Shown here piece by piece: positions 25,087 to 33,218 of a DNA stretch of 53,386 nucleotides (positions are counted from its first letter, which is position 1; each line of letters starts with the position of its first letter). Source of the stretch: an uncultured Bacillaceae bacterium (GTDB taxonomy: Bacteria > Bacillota > Bacilli > Bacillales > Caldibacillaceae); assembly GCA_937951955.1 (NCBI GenBank), contig CALGAD010000037.1:1-53386 (forward strand), in the 5' to 3' direction. Made by a program: the position numbers and the translations under genes. The notes beneath the pieces were generated by a model. The model worked only from the letters and a program-made list of their open reading frames with translations. It had not been told where the DNA came from and made no database searches.

Positions 25087-25777
25087 AGTAAACAACATTC
25101 ATACGTATATCGGTCAGTACCATATTCTCCAGGGTGTTTCCTTTACAGCAAGAAAAGGAGAAGTCACCGTTTTATTGGGGCGAAACGGTGCCGGTAAAAC
25201 GACGACATTGCGAAGCATTATGGGGTTGAATCCACCGCGCACCGGCACGATTACATTTAAAGGTGAGAACATTCAAGGGATGGAGACGTTTCAAATTGCC
25301 AACCGGGGCATCGGTTATGTCCCGGAAAATCAAGGGTTGTTTAGTGGTCTGACGGTCGAGGAAAATTTAAAAGTGGCGATGAAAAAACAAGATGATCGCA
25401 CACAAAAGAAATTAGAGACCGTATTGCGGTTATTTCCGGATTTGAAAAAATACTGGAAAAAAGAATCGGGTCACTTAAGCGGCGGGCAAAAACAGATGCT
25501 ATCGATCGCCAGAAGCTATTTAAATGACAACGAGCTGTTGTTAATTGATGAACCGAGTAAAGGATTGGCCCCCATTATCGTAGAAAAAGTGATGAATTTT
25601 ATCGATGAAATGAAAGAGGAAACGACGATTGTCCTTGTGGAACAAAACTTCTTCATGGCCAGTTCCATCGGTAATCGTTTTTCGATTATCGATGATGGAA
25701 AAACCGTTGCCTCGGGATCCATGAAAGATTTAATTGGCGATGAATTTATGAAGCGGAAATATTTAGGAATCGCTTGA
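25070..25777 (+). CDS. livF: ABC ATPase, LivF type
   Basis: A 235-residue ATPase, normal for LivF. Walker A is GRNGAGKTT (near residue 37), signature LSGGQKQMLSIAR, Walker B LLIDEPSKGLAP and the switch segment LVEQNF; GLAP after Walker B is the LivF hallmark. The ATG lies inside the end of livG after AGGAGGG, so the two ATPases are translated together. It should form the second nucleotide-binding subunit of the importer. The permease gene follows 18 bases later. Confidence 0.9.
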   Translation: MENLLEVNNIHTYIGQYHILQGVSFTARKGEVTVLLGRNGAGKTTTLRSIMGLNPPRTGTITFKGENIQGMETFQIANRGIGYVPENQGLFSGLTVEENLKVAMKKQDDRTQKKLETVLRLFPDLKKYWKKESGHLSGGQKQMLSIARSYLNDNELLLIDEPSKGLAPIIVEKVMNFIDEMKEETTIVLVEQNFFMASSIGNRFSIIDDGKTVASGSMKDLIGDEFMKRKYLGIA

Positions 25778-25795
25778 GAAGGGAGGGCTTCCTCT

Positions 25796-26650
25796 TTGGA
25801 GCAAATTCTCAATTTGATTATCAACGGGTTTGCCACCGGTATGCTCATCTTTTTGTTAGCGGCGGGCCTCACGTTAATATTCGGTTTGATGGATGTGTTG
25901 AATTTTTCCCACGGTGCGTTTTTCGCCTGGGGTGCTTACGTGGGCGTCTGGTTCTTTTCTTTATCCGGCAGTTTCCTTGCATCCCTGATTGCTGCCATGA
26001 TTGCCGGTCTCTTACTCGGTGCTTTGACGGAACGATTCATCATCAAGCCGGTTTACGGAAATCACACCCAGCAAATTTTGATCACACTGGGGTTAATGCT
26101 CGTTTTATCGGAAATGCTCAAGGTCTTTTGGGGACCGAACCAGTTGCAGGCGAAAACCCCCGATCTTTTGACCGGGAGCTGGCTGCTCGGTGATGTCATC
26201 ATTATTAAATATCGTGTCTTTATTATTTTCACCGGACTTCTCGTGTTTACAATAGTCCAGCTCATTTTAAAAAAGACCCGTATCGGCCTGATTGTACGGG
26301 CCGGTGTTATGAATCAGGAGATGGTCCAGTCGCTGGGCATCAATATTAAAAGAATTTTCCTCTACGTCTTCATGGTTGGTTCGGCGATGGCGGCGCTAGG
26401 TGGTGCGCTATTAGGCCCGTATTCAGGAGTCATTTATGCAGAGATGGGGATGGAATTTGCCATACTCGCTTTTATTGTCGTCGTTATCGGCGGCTTAGGA
26501 AGCTTTTCCGGTTCAATGCTTGCAAGCATTATCGTCGGATTGACGGGATCTTTTATGGCATTTTTCGTTCCGGAATTGTCTCTTGCGGCGAATATGTTGA
26601 TCATGCTTGTCGTATTGATGCTCAAACCCGAAGGACTTTTTCAAAGATAA
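25796..26650 (+). CDS. livH: ABC permease, LivH type
   Basis: A 284-residue permease with about eight membrane segments. Family marks are LTLIFGLMDVLNFSHGAFFAWGAY near the N-terminus and a C-terminal region GGLGSFSGSMLASIIVG. It starts at a TTG 8-9 bases after AAGGGAGGG. It should pair with the LivM-type permease encoded next, which is interrupted by a frameshift in this sequence. Its product is intact. Confidence 0.88.
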   Translation: MEQILNLIINGFATGMLIFLLAAGLTLIFGLMDVLNFSHGAFFAWGAYVGVWFFSLSGSFLASLIAAMIAGLLLGALTERFIIKPVYGNHTQQILITLGLMLVLSEMLKVFWGPNQLQAKTPDLLTGSWLLGDVIIIKYRVFIIFTGLLVFTIVQLILKKTRIGLIVRAGVMNQEMVQSLGINIKRIFLYVFMVGSAMAALGGALLGPYSGVIYAEMGMEFAILAFIVVVIGGLGSFSGSMLASIIVGLTGSFMAFFVPELSLAANMLIMLVVLMLKPEGLFQR

Positions 26651-26673
26651 ATGTATAGCGGGGAGGTGAGGCG

Positions 26674-27673
26674 ATGAAAGTCCGTGCGGATTGGACGAAC
26701 CGCATCATGTTGTTTGCTGGAGGAATTTTGCTTATTTTACCGTTTATGATTGAATCCCGTTCTTTGTTAATCACATTGACGCAAATATTTATTTTCGCCA
26801 TTTTCGCGATGAGCTATGATATTTTGCTCGGATATACCGGAATCGTTTCTTTCGGTCATGCGATGTTTTTCGGTATCGGTGCATACACCACGGGGATTTT
26901 TTTGCAAAAACTTGACTCGAATCTTGTTTCCTTTTCCTTATCCATCCTTGTTGCAATTACCCTATCTTTTATCATAAGTTTAATCGTCGGCTTGTTAACC
27001 TTGAGGCTCAAAAGTACGTATTACGCTATGCTGACCCTCGCTTTAGCGAACTTATTTTTAGTCGTTGCGGAAAAATGGCGCTCGTTAACATTAGGGAATG
27101 ACGGCTTCACGTTTAGAGTCCCGGAATTGTTACAGGATCGGACCAATTTTTACTTCATCTGTCTCTTTTTGATGCTAGCTGTCTTTTTTTCTTTTAAAAC
27201 GATTCACCCACTCGCCCCTCGGTACGGTTTTTGTCGCGATTCGGGAGAACGAACAGCGGGCCGATTCCTTTGGTCTGAATCCCCTTTATTATAAAGTAAT
27301 CGCTACCGTTGTCAGCGGCGTCATCGCCACGGTTAGCGGTTCTTTATACGGCATCTCGTTACGATTCGTCAATACGAGCGTGTTTTCTTTGAATACAACG
27401 CTCGATGCCCTGTTGATGACCATCGTCGGGGGAGTTGGAACGTTAATAGGTCCGATTATCGGCGCGGGTTTTATTGAATTTGCCCATCAGTGGTTAACTT
27501 CACTTGCGGATGTTCATCCGATTTTTGAACGGTGGATTATCTTTTTCGGAACCGTCTACATTCTGGTTGTGATTTTCTTCCCACAAGGGATTGTCGGCTT
27601 CTTTCGTCAAAAGTTTATTTTCAGACGAAAGATGAAAAAACATCTACCGCAGGATGAAAAAATAGCCGGATAA
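26674..27673 (+). pseudogene. livM: ABC permease, LivM type, frameshifted in a T7 run
   Basis: The first frame (ATG 26674 after GGAGGTGAG) matches LivM through SFGHAMFFGIGAY and about five membrane segments, then runs out of family at base 27190 and stops at 27294. A second frame continues the family exactly: HSPLGTVFVAIRENEQRA, then YYKVIATVVSG and a full C-terminus ending at TAA 27671-27673. Removing one T from the run at 27184-27190 joins the frames into a normal 332-residue permease (F-F-L-L-K-R-F at the join). The cause may be a sequencing error, a recent mutation or slippage in the homopolymer. All neighbours are intact, which argues for error or very recent change. Confidence 0.85.
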
Positions 27674-27686
27674 CGGAGGTGGCTCA

Positions 27687-28697
27687 GTGGCTATCGGCAT
27701 GTTGAGTACGGGGATTTATTTGCCCGAGCATGTTATGACAAGTAGAGATGTGGCAGAAAAGACAGGAATTCCCGTCGATATCGTCGAAAATAAGATGGGA
27801 ATTAAGAAAAAAAGAATTCCCGGTCCAGATGATCATACCGTCCAGATGGGCATCCGGGCGGCAAAACAGGCAATCGAAAAAGCCCGGATCGACCCGAAAA
27901 AAATTGATCTTGTGATTTATATCGGTGAAGAGCATAAAGAATATCCGCTGTGGACGGCTGCGATTAAAATGCAAGAAGAAATTGGCGCATACCGGGCCTT
28001 TGGTTTTGATATGGCGCTACGCTGCGGCACGACCATCATGGCGTTAAAAGTAGCGAAAAGCATGATGATTGCCAATCCGCACATCGAGACGGTTTTATTG
28101 GCTGGCGGTTATCGCAATGTGGACTTGATCGATTACCGGAACAGTCGCTCCCGTTTCATGTTCAACCTCGGTGCAGGGGGTGGGGCGATCCTTTTACAAA
28201 AAGGATTGAAGAAAAACGAACTGCTGGAAAGTGTTGTTATCACAGACGGTTCCTTTTCGGAAGATGTGATTGTTCCGGTGGGAGGAACGAAGCGGCCCTT
28301 AACAGGGGAACTGCTAGATGAGGGATTGTTTCGTCTCGATGTTCCCGATCCGGAAGGGATGAAGCAGCGACTCGATCAAAAATCAATGGACTACTTTCTG
28401 CTCGTTATCCGCGAAGCGCTGGCAAAAAGTGGCTATGAAGAAAAAGACATTGATTATCTTGCCATTCTCCATATGAAGCGCTCAGCCCATGAATACGTTT
28501 TACGTGAGCTGGGGCTGGCGGAAGAACAGTCGATCTATCTGGAGGAGTACGGCCATATCGGACAGATCGATCAAATTTTATCGTTAGAGCTGGCCCAGCA
28601 GCAAGGAAAATTAAAGAATGGAGATATCGTCGTTCTCGTGAGTGCCGGAATCGGCTACGCCTGGGGGGCTAGCGTACTACGCTGGGGAAATCTTTAG
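27687..28697 (+). CDS. Ketoacyl-ACP synthase III-like thiolase-fold protein with altered active site
   Basis: A 336-residue FabH-like protein. The nucleophile cysteine is present (DMALRCGTT, Cys113). The FabH His segment is replaced by LHMKRSAH (His262 or His268 may serve) and the catalytic Asn of the usual YGNTS motif is His290 in YGHIGQ, so the standard Cys-His-Asn triad is not complete. It is thus likely to use acyl-CoA in a different reaction (condensation, thiolysis or acyl transfer) rather than to start fatty acid synthesis. A GTG start lies 6 bases after GGAGGT. It is in the import operon, 13 bases after livM, which suggests it acts on the imported compound. Confidence 0.78.
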   Translation: MAIGMLSTGIYLPEHVMTSRDVAEKTGIPVDIVENKMGIKKKRIPGPDDHTVQMGIRAAKQAIEKARIDPKKIDLVIYIGEEHKEYPLWTAAIKMQEEIGAYRAFGFDMALRCGTTIMALKVAKSMMIANPHIETVLLAGGYRNVDLIDYRNSRSRFMFNLGAGGGAILLQKGLKKNELLESVVITDGSFSEDVIVPVGGTKRPLTGELLDEGLFRLDVPDPEGMKQRLDQKSMDYFLLVIREALAKSGYEEKDIDYLAILHMKRSAHEYVLRELGLAEEQSIYLEEYGHIGQIDQILSLELAQQQGKLKNGDIVVLVSAGIGYAWGASVLRWGNL

Positions 28698-28788
28698 CCG
28701 GGCGATAAGGGGATGAACAGGGAAATTCATTATTTTTTAGCATTTCACAAGGATATTCAGTTAATAAAATAGACAAAGGGGTGGTTGG

Positions 28789-29673
28789 ATGATTGCTTTT
28801 AAAAAAGTTAACTTGCCAAATGACGAAACGTTAACTTATCGGGAGCGGGAAGGAGGAGAACAGCCGGTATTATTAGTACACGGCAATATGACTTCCTCCT
28901 TGCACTGGGATGTGCTCATGGAGAAAATGGATGCTCGCTATAAACTGTATGCAGTCGATTTACGTGGCTTTGGTGGTTCTACCTATAACAAGCGGATTAC
29001 CTCTATTAAAGATTTCGCTTCAGATGTCAAGCTGTTCGTTGATGCGATCGGCTTGAAGGATTTCGCCCTCATCGGCTGGTCTACTGGTGGTGCCGTTGGT
29101 ATGCAGTTTGCCGCCGATTATCCAGGCTATTGCCAGAAACTTGTCTTGCTTGCTTCCGCATCGACCCGGGGATATCCTTATTATGGCTCAAAAGAAGATG
29201 GCACGATTGATCTGGAAAATCGCTTGAAAACGTTAGAAGAAATTGAACAGGATAAAGGGAAAACGATTCCGTTTCAAGCGGCTTATGACAATAATGATCG
29301 TGAATTTTTAAAAGGGGTCTGGAATTCATTGATTTATACGCATAAGCAACCGGAACCCGAGCAGTATGAACGGTATATTGATGATATGCGGACACAGCGG
29401 AACTTGGCGGATGTGTACCATGCTTTAAATACGTTCAATATTAGTGCTGTTCATAATGGTCTCGTTGAGGGGACAAATCAAGCGAAAGATATTCAAATTC
29501 CGGTTTATATCCTGCATGGGGACAGGGACTATGTCGTGACCCGACCGATGCAGGAAGAAATCATGGCGGATTTAGGGGAACACGCAACATTTATTGAATT
29601 AAAAGATTGCGGGCATTCACCACTAATTGATGATTTGGATCAATTACTAAAGGTGTTAGAGGAGATTTTGTAA
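28789..29673 (+). CDS. Alpha/beta-fold hydrolase
   Basis: A 294-residue cytosolic alpha/beta hydrolase. The oxyanion segment is LLVHGNMTSS, the nucleophile elbow GWSTGG puts the serine at residue 98, the acid is probably Asp245 or Asp247 in LHGDRDYVV and the base is His276 in CGHSP. No signal peptide is seen. It resembles esterases, C-C hydrolases and haloperoxidase-like enzymes; the substrate is unknown. AAAGGGGTGG precedes the ATG. It lies 91 bases after the KAS-III-like gene, with no terminator between, and 19 bases before the reductase gene, so it is probably in the same transcript. Confidence 0.82.
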   Translation: MIAFKKVNLPNDETLTYREREGGEQPVLLVHGNMTSSLHWDVLMEKMDARYKLYAVDLRGFGGSTYNKRITSIKDFASDVKLFVDAIGLKDFALIGWSTGGAVGMQFAADYPGYCQKLVLLASASTRGYPYYGSKEDGTIDLENRLKTLEEIEQDKGKTIPFQAAYDNNDREFLKGVWNSLIYTHKQPEPEQYERYIDDMRTQRNLADVYHALNTFNISAVHNGLVEGTNQAKDIQIPVYILHGDRDYVVTRPMQEEIMADLGEHATFIELKDCGHSPLIDDLDQLLKVLEEIL

Positions 29674-29692
29674 AAGGCGGGGGAAGAAATCG

Positions 29693-30433
29693 ATGCGGTT
29701 ACAAAATCAAGTAGCGATTATCACCGGAGCGGTCGGAGGCATTGGCTTTGCCGCAACAAAACGGTTTCTCGAAGAAGGGGCGACCGTGATCATGGCCGAT
29801 TTTAATGAAGAAGAAGGGGTAGCGAAAGAGAAACAATTAAAAGAAGCTGGTTATCCGGTTATGTTTTATCCGGTGGATGTTGCTAGCTTCAAAGATACGG
29901 AAAAGTTGGCCCGGGAGGTTGCGGAAAAATTCGGCAAAATTGATATTTTAATCAATAATGCGGGGATTACGCGAGATGCCATGTTAACGAAGATGGGCGG
30001 CGAACAATTCCAGCAAGTACTCGATGTGAACATAACCGGTGTTTTTAATTGTACAAAAGCTGTCGCACCAATGATGATCCAGCAAGGAAAAGGAAGGATC
30101 ATCAATACATCTTCCGTATCGGGAGTCTATGGAAATATCGGCCAGACAAACTATGCGGCTTCCAAAGCGGCGGTGATCGGCATGACAAAAACATGGGCCA
30201 AGGAATTGGGGCGAAAGGGAATTCGGGTCAATGCGGTCGTACCGGGTTTTATCGAAACCGAAATGGTAAAAACAATGCCGGAAGAAATCATTGCGAGAAT
30301 GAAAAACATGATTCCTTTAGGACGGCTCGGTCGGCCGGAGGATGTGGCTCATGTGTACCTGTTTCTCGCCTCTCCTGAAGGTGACTATATAAATGGCGCC
30401 GTTCTCCATGTCGATGGTGGAATCATCATGTAA
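29693..30433 (+). CDS. 3-oxoacyl-ACP/CoA reductase (FabG/PhaB-like SDR)
   Basis: A 246-residue classical short-chain dehydrogenase. Nucleotide-binding TGAVGGIG (residues 11-18), NNAG (88-91), and the catalytic Ser141, Tyr154 and Lys158 (YAASK) are all present. Segments such as INNAGITRDAML and GFIETEMV are typical of FabG and of acetoacetyl-CoA reductase PhaB. It should reduce a 3-oxoacyl thioester to the 3-hydroxy form, or the reverse, with NADP(H). Its place in the import operon rather than in a fatty acid cluster suggests a catabolic role. A terminator follows at once. Confidence 0.87.
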   Translation: MRLQNQVAIITGAVGGIGFAATKRFLEEGATVIMADFNEEEGVAKEKQLKEAGYPVMFYPVDVASFKDTEKLAREVAEKFGKIDILINNAGITRDAMLTKMGGEQFQQVLDVNITGVFNCTKAVAPMMIQQGKGRIINTSSVSGVYGNIGQTNYAASKAAVIGMTKTWAKELGRKGIRVNAVVPGFIETEMVKTMPEEIIARMKNMIPLGRLGRPEDVAHVYLFLASPEGDYINGAVLHVDGGIIM

Positions 30434-30464
30434 AAGTAGATGAGATTTTTTCATCTACTTTTTT
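30432..30464 (+). terminator. Intrinsic terminator of the liv-fabG-like operon
   Basis: AAAAGTAGATGA (30432-30443) pairs perfectly with TCATCTACTTTT (30451-30462), overlapping the stop codon. Confidence 0.9.
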
Positions 30465-30632
30465 CTGTTTTTCTGGATAGAAAAAGATATCCGAATAAAC
30501 AATTTATAGAAGAAAAACTGCGTGTAAAAGTTTTCCGCATGCAATATGCTAGAAAAACTGGAGCCAGGAAGAAGATTGCCCGGTCCCGCACTACGAAATA
30601 CCCATTCATTCATCATTTTTCATTTCAATTCC

Positions 30633-30665
30633 GCTGTAACTTCTTTGTTACTCTTTCCTTATAAG
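30633..30665 (+). promoter_or_regulatory. 11-bp-period repeat and -10 box before the CoA ligase gene
   Basis: TGTAAC (30635-30640) and TGTTAC (30646-30651) start exactly 11 bp apart; TATAAG (30660-30665) begins after an 8-base gap, the SARP promoter layout. GCTGTAACTT (30633-30642) is identical to 22920-22929 before livK. Confidence 0.5.
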
Positions 30666-30682
30666 ATGATAGGAAAGAGTAA
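30648..30682 (+). repeat. 12-bp perfect inverted repeat over the ligase promoter
   Basis: TTACTCTTTCCT (30648-30659) and AGGAAAGAGTAA (30671-30682) flank 11 bases that contain the -10 box. The right arm abuts the ribosome site GGGGGAG. It could be a repressor operator or, if transcribed, a hairpin. Confidence 0.6.
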
Positions 30683-30696
30683 GGGGGAGTTAAAAA

Positions 30697-32172
30697 GTGG
30701 ATTGGATTTCCGCAAGAGCCAGATTATCGCCAACAAAAACCGCATTAATCGATATAGAAAACGGCCGGAAACTTTCCTATGAAGAATTAAATGCCCGGGC
30801 CAGTCGCTGGGCGCGATTTTTTCAGAAACATCATGTCCACAAAGGGGACCGCATCGCGCTTTTAACCTACAACCAAAATGAAGTATTTGAAATTATCTTT
30901 GCCTGCGGGAAAATCGGTGCGATCTTCGTTCCGTTAAACTGGCGCCTGACCAGTGAGGAATTACAATATATTTTAAATGACTGTTCACCGAAGATTTTGC
31001 TTTATCATGAGCGATTTTTCCATACAATAAAAAATCTTGAGGAGACAACGTTCAGATCGTTTTCATTGCAAGAGCTGGAAATCGATACACTTTCAGCAGA
31101 TCACGTCCCGGTTCCCATCAATGAAAGTGAACCGTGGCTGATTATTTATACGGGTGGAACTACGGGACGGCCGAAAGGAGTCGTGCTTTCCCATCGTGCC
31201 GTCGATTGGAATGCTTACAATACAATCATCAGCTGGGGACTCACTCCGGACGAAATTACACTCAATTATATGCCACTTTTCCATACCGGCGGGATCAATG
31301 CCCTTTGTATGCCGATTCTCATGAATGGGGGAACGGTCGTCATTGCCAATGATTTTGATCCGGGAAAGGCGCTGACCCTATTAAACGAATACAAATGTAC
31401 GATCGCATTGTTCGTGCCGACGATGTACCATTTGATGCAACAAACAAAAGAGTTTCAGGAGATGGATTTTCCCACGATGAAGGTCTTTTTATCCGGCGGG
31501 GCACCGTGTCCATTAACGATTTATGAGAAATTTATTGCAAAAGGCATACCTTTTAAAGAAGGATACGGATTAACCGAAGCCGGGCCGAACAATTTTTACA
31601 TTTCTCCTGAAGTTGCGATGCGAAAAAGGGGTTCCGTTGGCAGACCGATGATATTTAATGAAGTAAAAATTGTCACTTTTACCGGTGAAAAGGCCGGACC
31701 GAATGAAGTCGGTGAACTGCTGATCCGCGGCAATCACTGTTTTTCCGGTTATTGGCAAAATGAAGCAGCTACGAAAGCGGCTTTTAAAGACGGATGGCTG
31801 TGTACAGGGGATTTGGCAAAGTATGATGAAGAAGGCTATTTTTACATCGTCGGCCGCAAGAAAGATATGATCATTTCTGGGGGTGAAAATGTATTTCCCC
31901 TGGAAATTGAACAAGTGCTGGCATCGCACCCGGCCGTTAATGAAGTGGCAGTCGTTGGTGTGCCGGATGAAAAATGGGGCGAAAAGGTGACGTCCTTTTT
32001 ATCAATAAAAGAGGGCAAGGCTGTGACAGAAAACGAACTGCGCCAGTATTGTGAAGGGAAAATCGCTTCTTATAAAATTCCGAAATCATTTATTTTTTTA
32101 CAGCAGATTCCGAAAACCCCTGTAGGGAAAATTGACAAAAAAGCATTATTAAAAATCGAAATCAAACAATAA
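30697..32172 (+). CDS. Acyl-CoA synthetase (AMP-forming)
   Basis: A 491-residue ANL-superfamily ligase that should join a carboxylic acid to CoA through an acyl-adenylate. The P-loop-like motif is IIYTGGTTGRPKG (near residue 150), followed by GYGLTEAGP, the adenylate motif TGDLAKYDEEGYFYIVGRKKDMI and the C-terminal lysine in PKTPVGKIDKKAL. GTG start after AAGGGGGAG. It is its own transcription unit, but it shares the 11-bp-period repeat with the liv promoter, so it probably activates the compound that the importer brings in. Chain length or aromatic preference cannot be read from the sequence. Confidence 0.88.
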   Translation: MDWISARARLSPTKTALIDIENGRKLSYEELNARASRWARFFQKHHVHKGDRIALLTYNQNEVFEIIFACGKIGAIFVPLNWRLTSEELQYILNDCSPKILLYHERFFHTIKNLEETTFRSFSLQELEIDTLSADHVPVPINESEPWLIIYTGGTTGRPKGVVLSHRAVDWNAYNTIISWGLTPDEITLNYMPLFHTGGINALCMPILMNGGTVVIANDFDPGKALTLLNEYKCTIALFVPTMYHLMQQTKEFQEMDFPTMKVFLSGGAPCPLTIYEKFIAKGIPFKEGYGLTEAGPNNFYISPEVAMRKRGSVGRPMIFNEVKIVTFTGEKAGPNEVGELLIRGNHCFSGYWQNEAATKAAFKDGWLCTGDLAKYDEEGYFYIVGRKKDMIISGGENVFPLEIEQVLASHPAVNEVAVVGVPDEKWGEKVTSFLSIKEGKAVTENELRQYCEGKIASYKIPKSFIFLQQIPKTPVGKIDKKALLKIEIKQ

Positions 32173-32181
32173 TTATTGCAG

Positions 32182-32215
32182 GATATCTCTCTCGTGATGG
32201 GGGAGATATCTTTTT
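32182..32215 (+). terminator. Intrinsic terminator of the CoA ligase gene
   Basis: GATATCTC (32182-32189) pairs with GAGATATC (32203-32210), followed by five T residues. Confidence 0.85.
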
Positions 32216-32358
32216 AGTTTAACGCAAAGGGAAAGTTCTGCTTTCATTTTTAAATAGCGCGAATTTATTCTTCAGCATTTTCTTTAGATATTTTTAAATA
32301 AATTACAGAAAATGTTAAGATTAAACGTAGAAAGATTAAGTTCCAGGAGGCGAAGGGA

Positions 32359-33201
32359 ATGGCAAAATCTTTGCAATGTACGGTAACACTTCATAACGGG
32401 GTGAAAATGCCGTACTTCGGTCTGGGTACGTATAAAGTGCCGGATGGAGAGGTTATCGTCAATACAGTAAAAACCGCTTTAGAGGTAGGCTATCGGGCTA
32501 TCGATACGGCAGCTCTGTATGAAAACGAAGCCGGAGTGGGCCAGGCCATTAGAGAAAGCGGGATTCCCCGGGAAGAAATTTTCGTAACGACCAAGGTCTG
32601 GAATACCGATCAAGGCTATGATGCCACGTTACGGGCGTTTGAGACAAGCCTGAAAAAGCTCGGTCTTGAATATGTTGATTTGTACCTGATCCACTGGGCA
32701 GTCATGGGAAGAGAAAAATATTTAGAGACGTGGCGGGCCTTGGAGACGTTATATAAAGAGGGACGTGTCCGGGCGATTGGCGTCAGCAACTTCCAAATTC
32801 ATCACCTAAAAGATATTATGGAACATTTTGAAGAAAAGCCGGTCATCAACCAGGTGGAGCTCCATCCGCTGCTCGCTCAAAAAGAGTTGCGAGAATTTTG
32901 TAAACAGCACGATATCGCGGTGCAGGCATGGGGTCCGCTTGGACAGGGAAGACTGTTAAACCATCCCGTACTAGCGGAAATCGGGAAGAAATATGGGAAG
33001 TCTGTGGCCCAAGTGATTTTGCGCTGGCATGTGCAAAACGATATTATTGTCATTCCGAAATCAACGAATCCGGAGCGGATTAGGGAAAATGCCGATATTT
33101 TCGATTTTGAATTGAGTGCTGAAGATATGGAAAAAATCGATGCCCTCAATGAAAATAAACGCTTTGGCCGCGATCCGGATACGTTCGAAAAGAATAGTTA
33201 A
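32359..33201 (+). CDS. Aldo/keto reductase (YvgN-like)
   Basis: A 280-residue NADPH-dependent aldo/keto reductase with a TIM barrel. The tetrad is visible: Asp and Tyr in IDTAALYENE, Lys in VTTKVWN and His in LIHWAV; IPKSTNPERI binds the NADPH phosphate. B. subtilis YvgN and YtbE are close relatives and reduce methylglyoxal and other aldehydes. The start ATG follows CCAGGAGGCG. It is monocistronic and converges on the pseudouridine synthase gene with only 17 bases between and no clear terminator. Confidence 0.9.
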   Translation: MAKSLQCTVTLHNGVKMPYFGLGTYKVPDGEVIVNTVKTALEVGYRAIDTAALYENEAGVGQAIRESGIPREEIFVTTKVWNTDQGYDATLRAFETSLKKLGLEYVDLYLIHWAVMGREKYLETWRALETLYKEGRVRAIGVSNFQIHHLKDIMEHFEEKPVINQVELHPLLAQKELREFCKQHDIAVQAWGPLGQGRLLNHPVLAEIGKKYGKSVAQVILRWHVQNDIIVIPKSTNPERIRENADIFDFELSAEDMEKIDALNENKRFGRDPDTFEKNS

Positions 33202-33218
33202 AACGCTTAATAAGGCCG

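Noticed and set aside
25774..26193. Plus-strand open frame of 139 residues overlapping livH
   Set aside because: The livH frame has full family motifs; this one is Cys/Arg-rich and its only support is the shared ribosome site.
30440..30664. Open frame between the SDR and CoA ligase genes
   Set aside because: Its start overlaps a terminator stem, it has no ribosome site, and its end covers the ligase promoter repeats; composition is Arg/Phe-rich and unlike a real protein.
33202..33218. Terminator between the aldo/keto reductase and pseudouridine synthase genes
   Set aside because: Only 17 bases are present and no stem with a T run can be found; the transcripts probably overlap.
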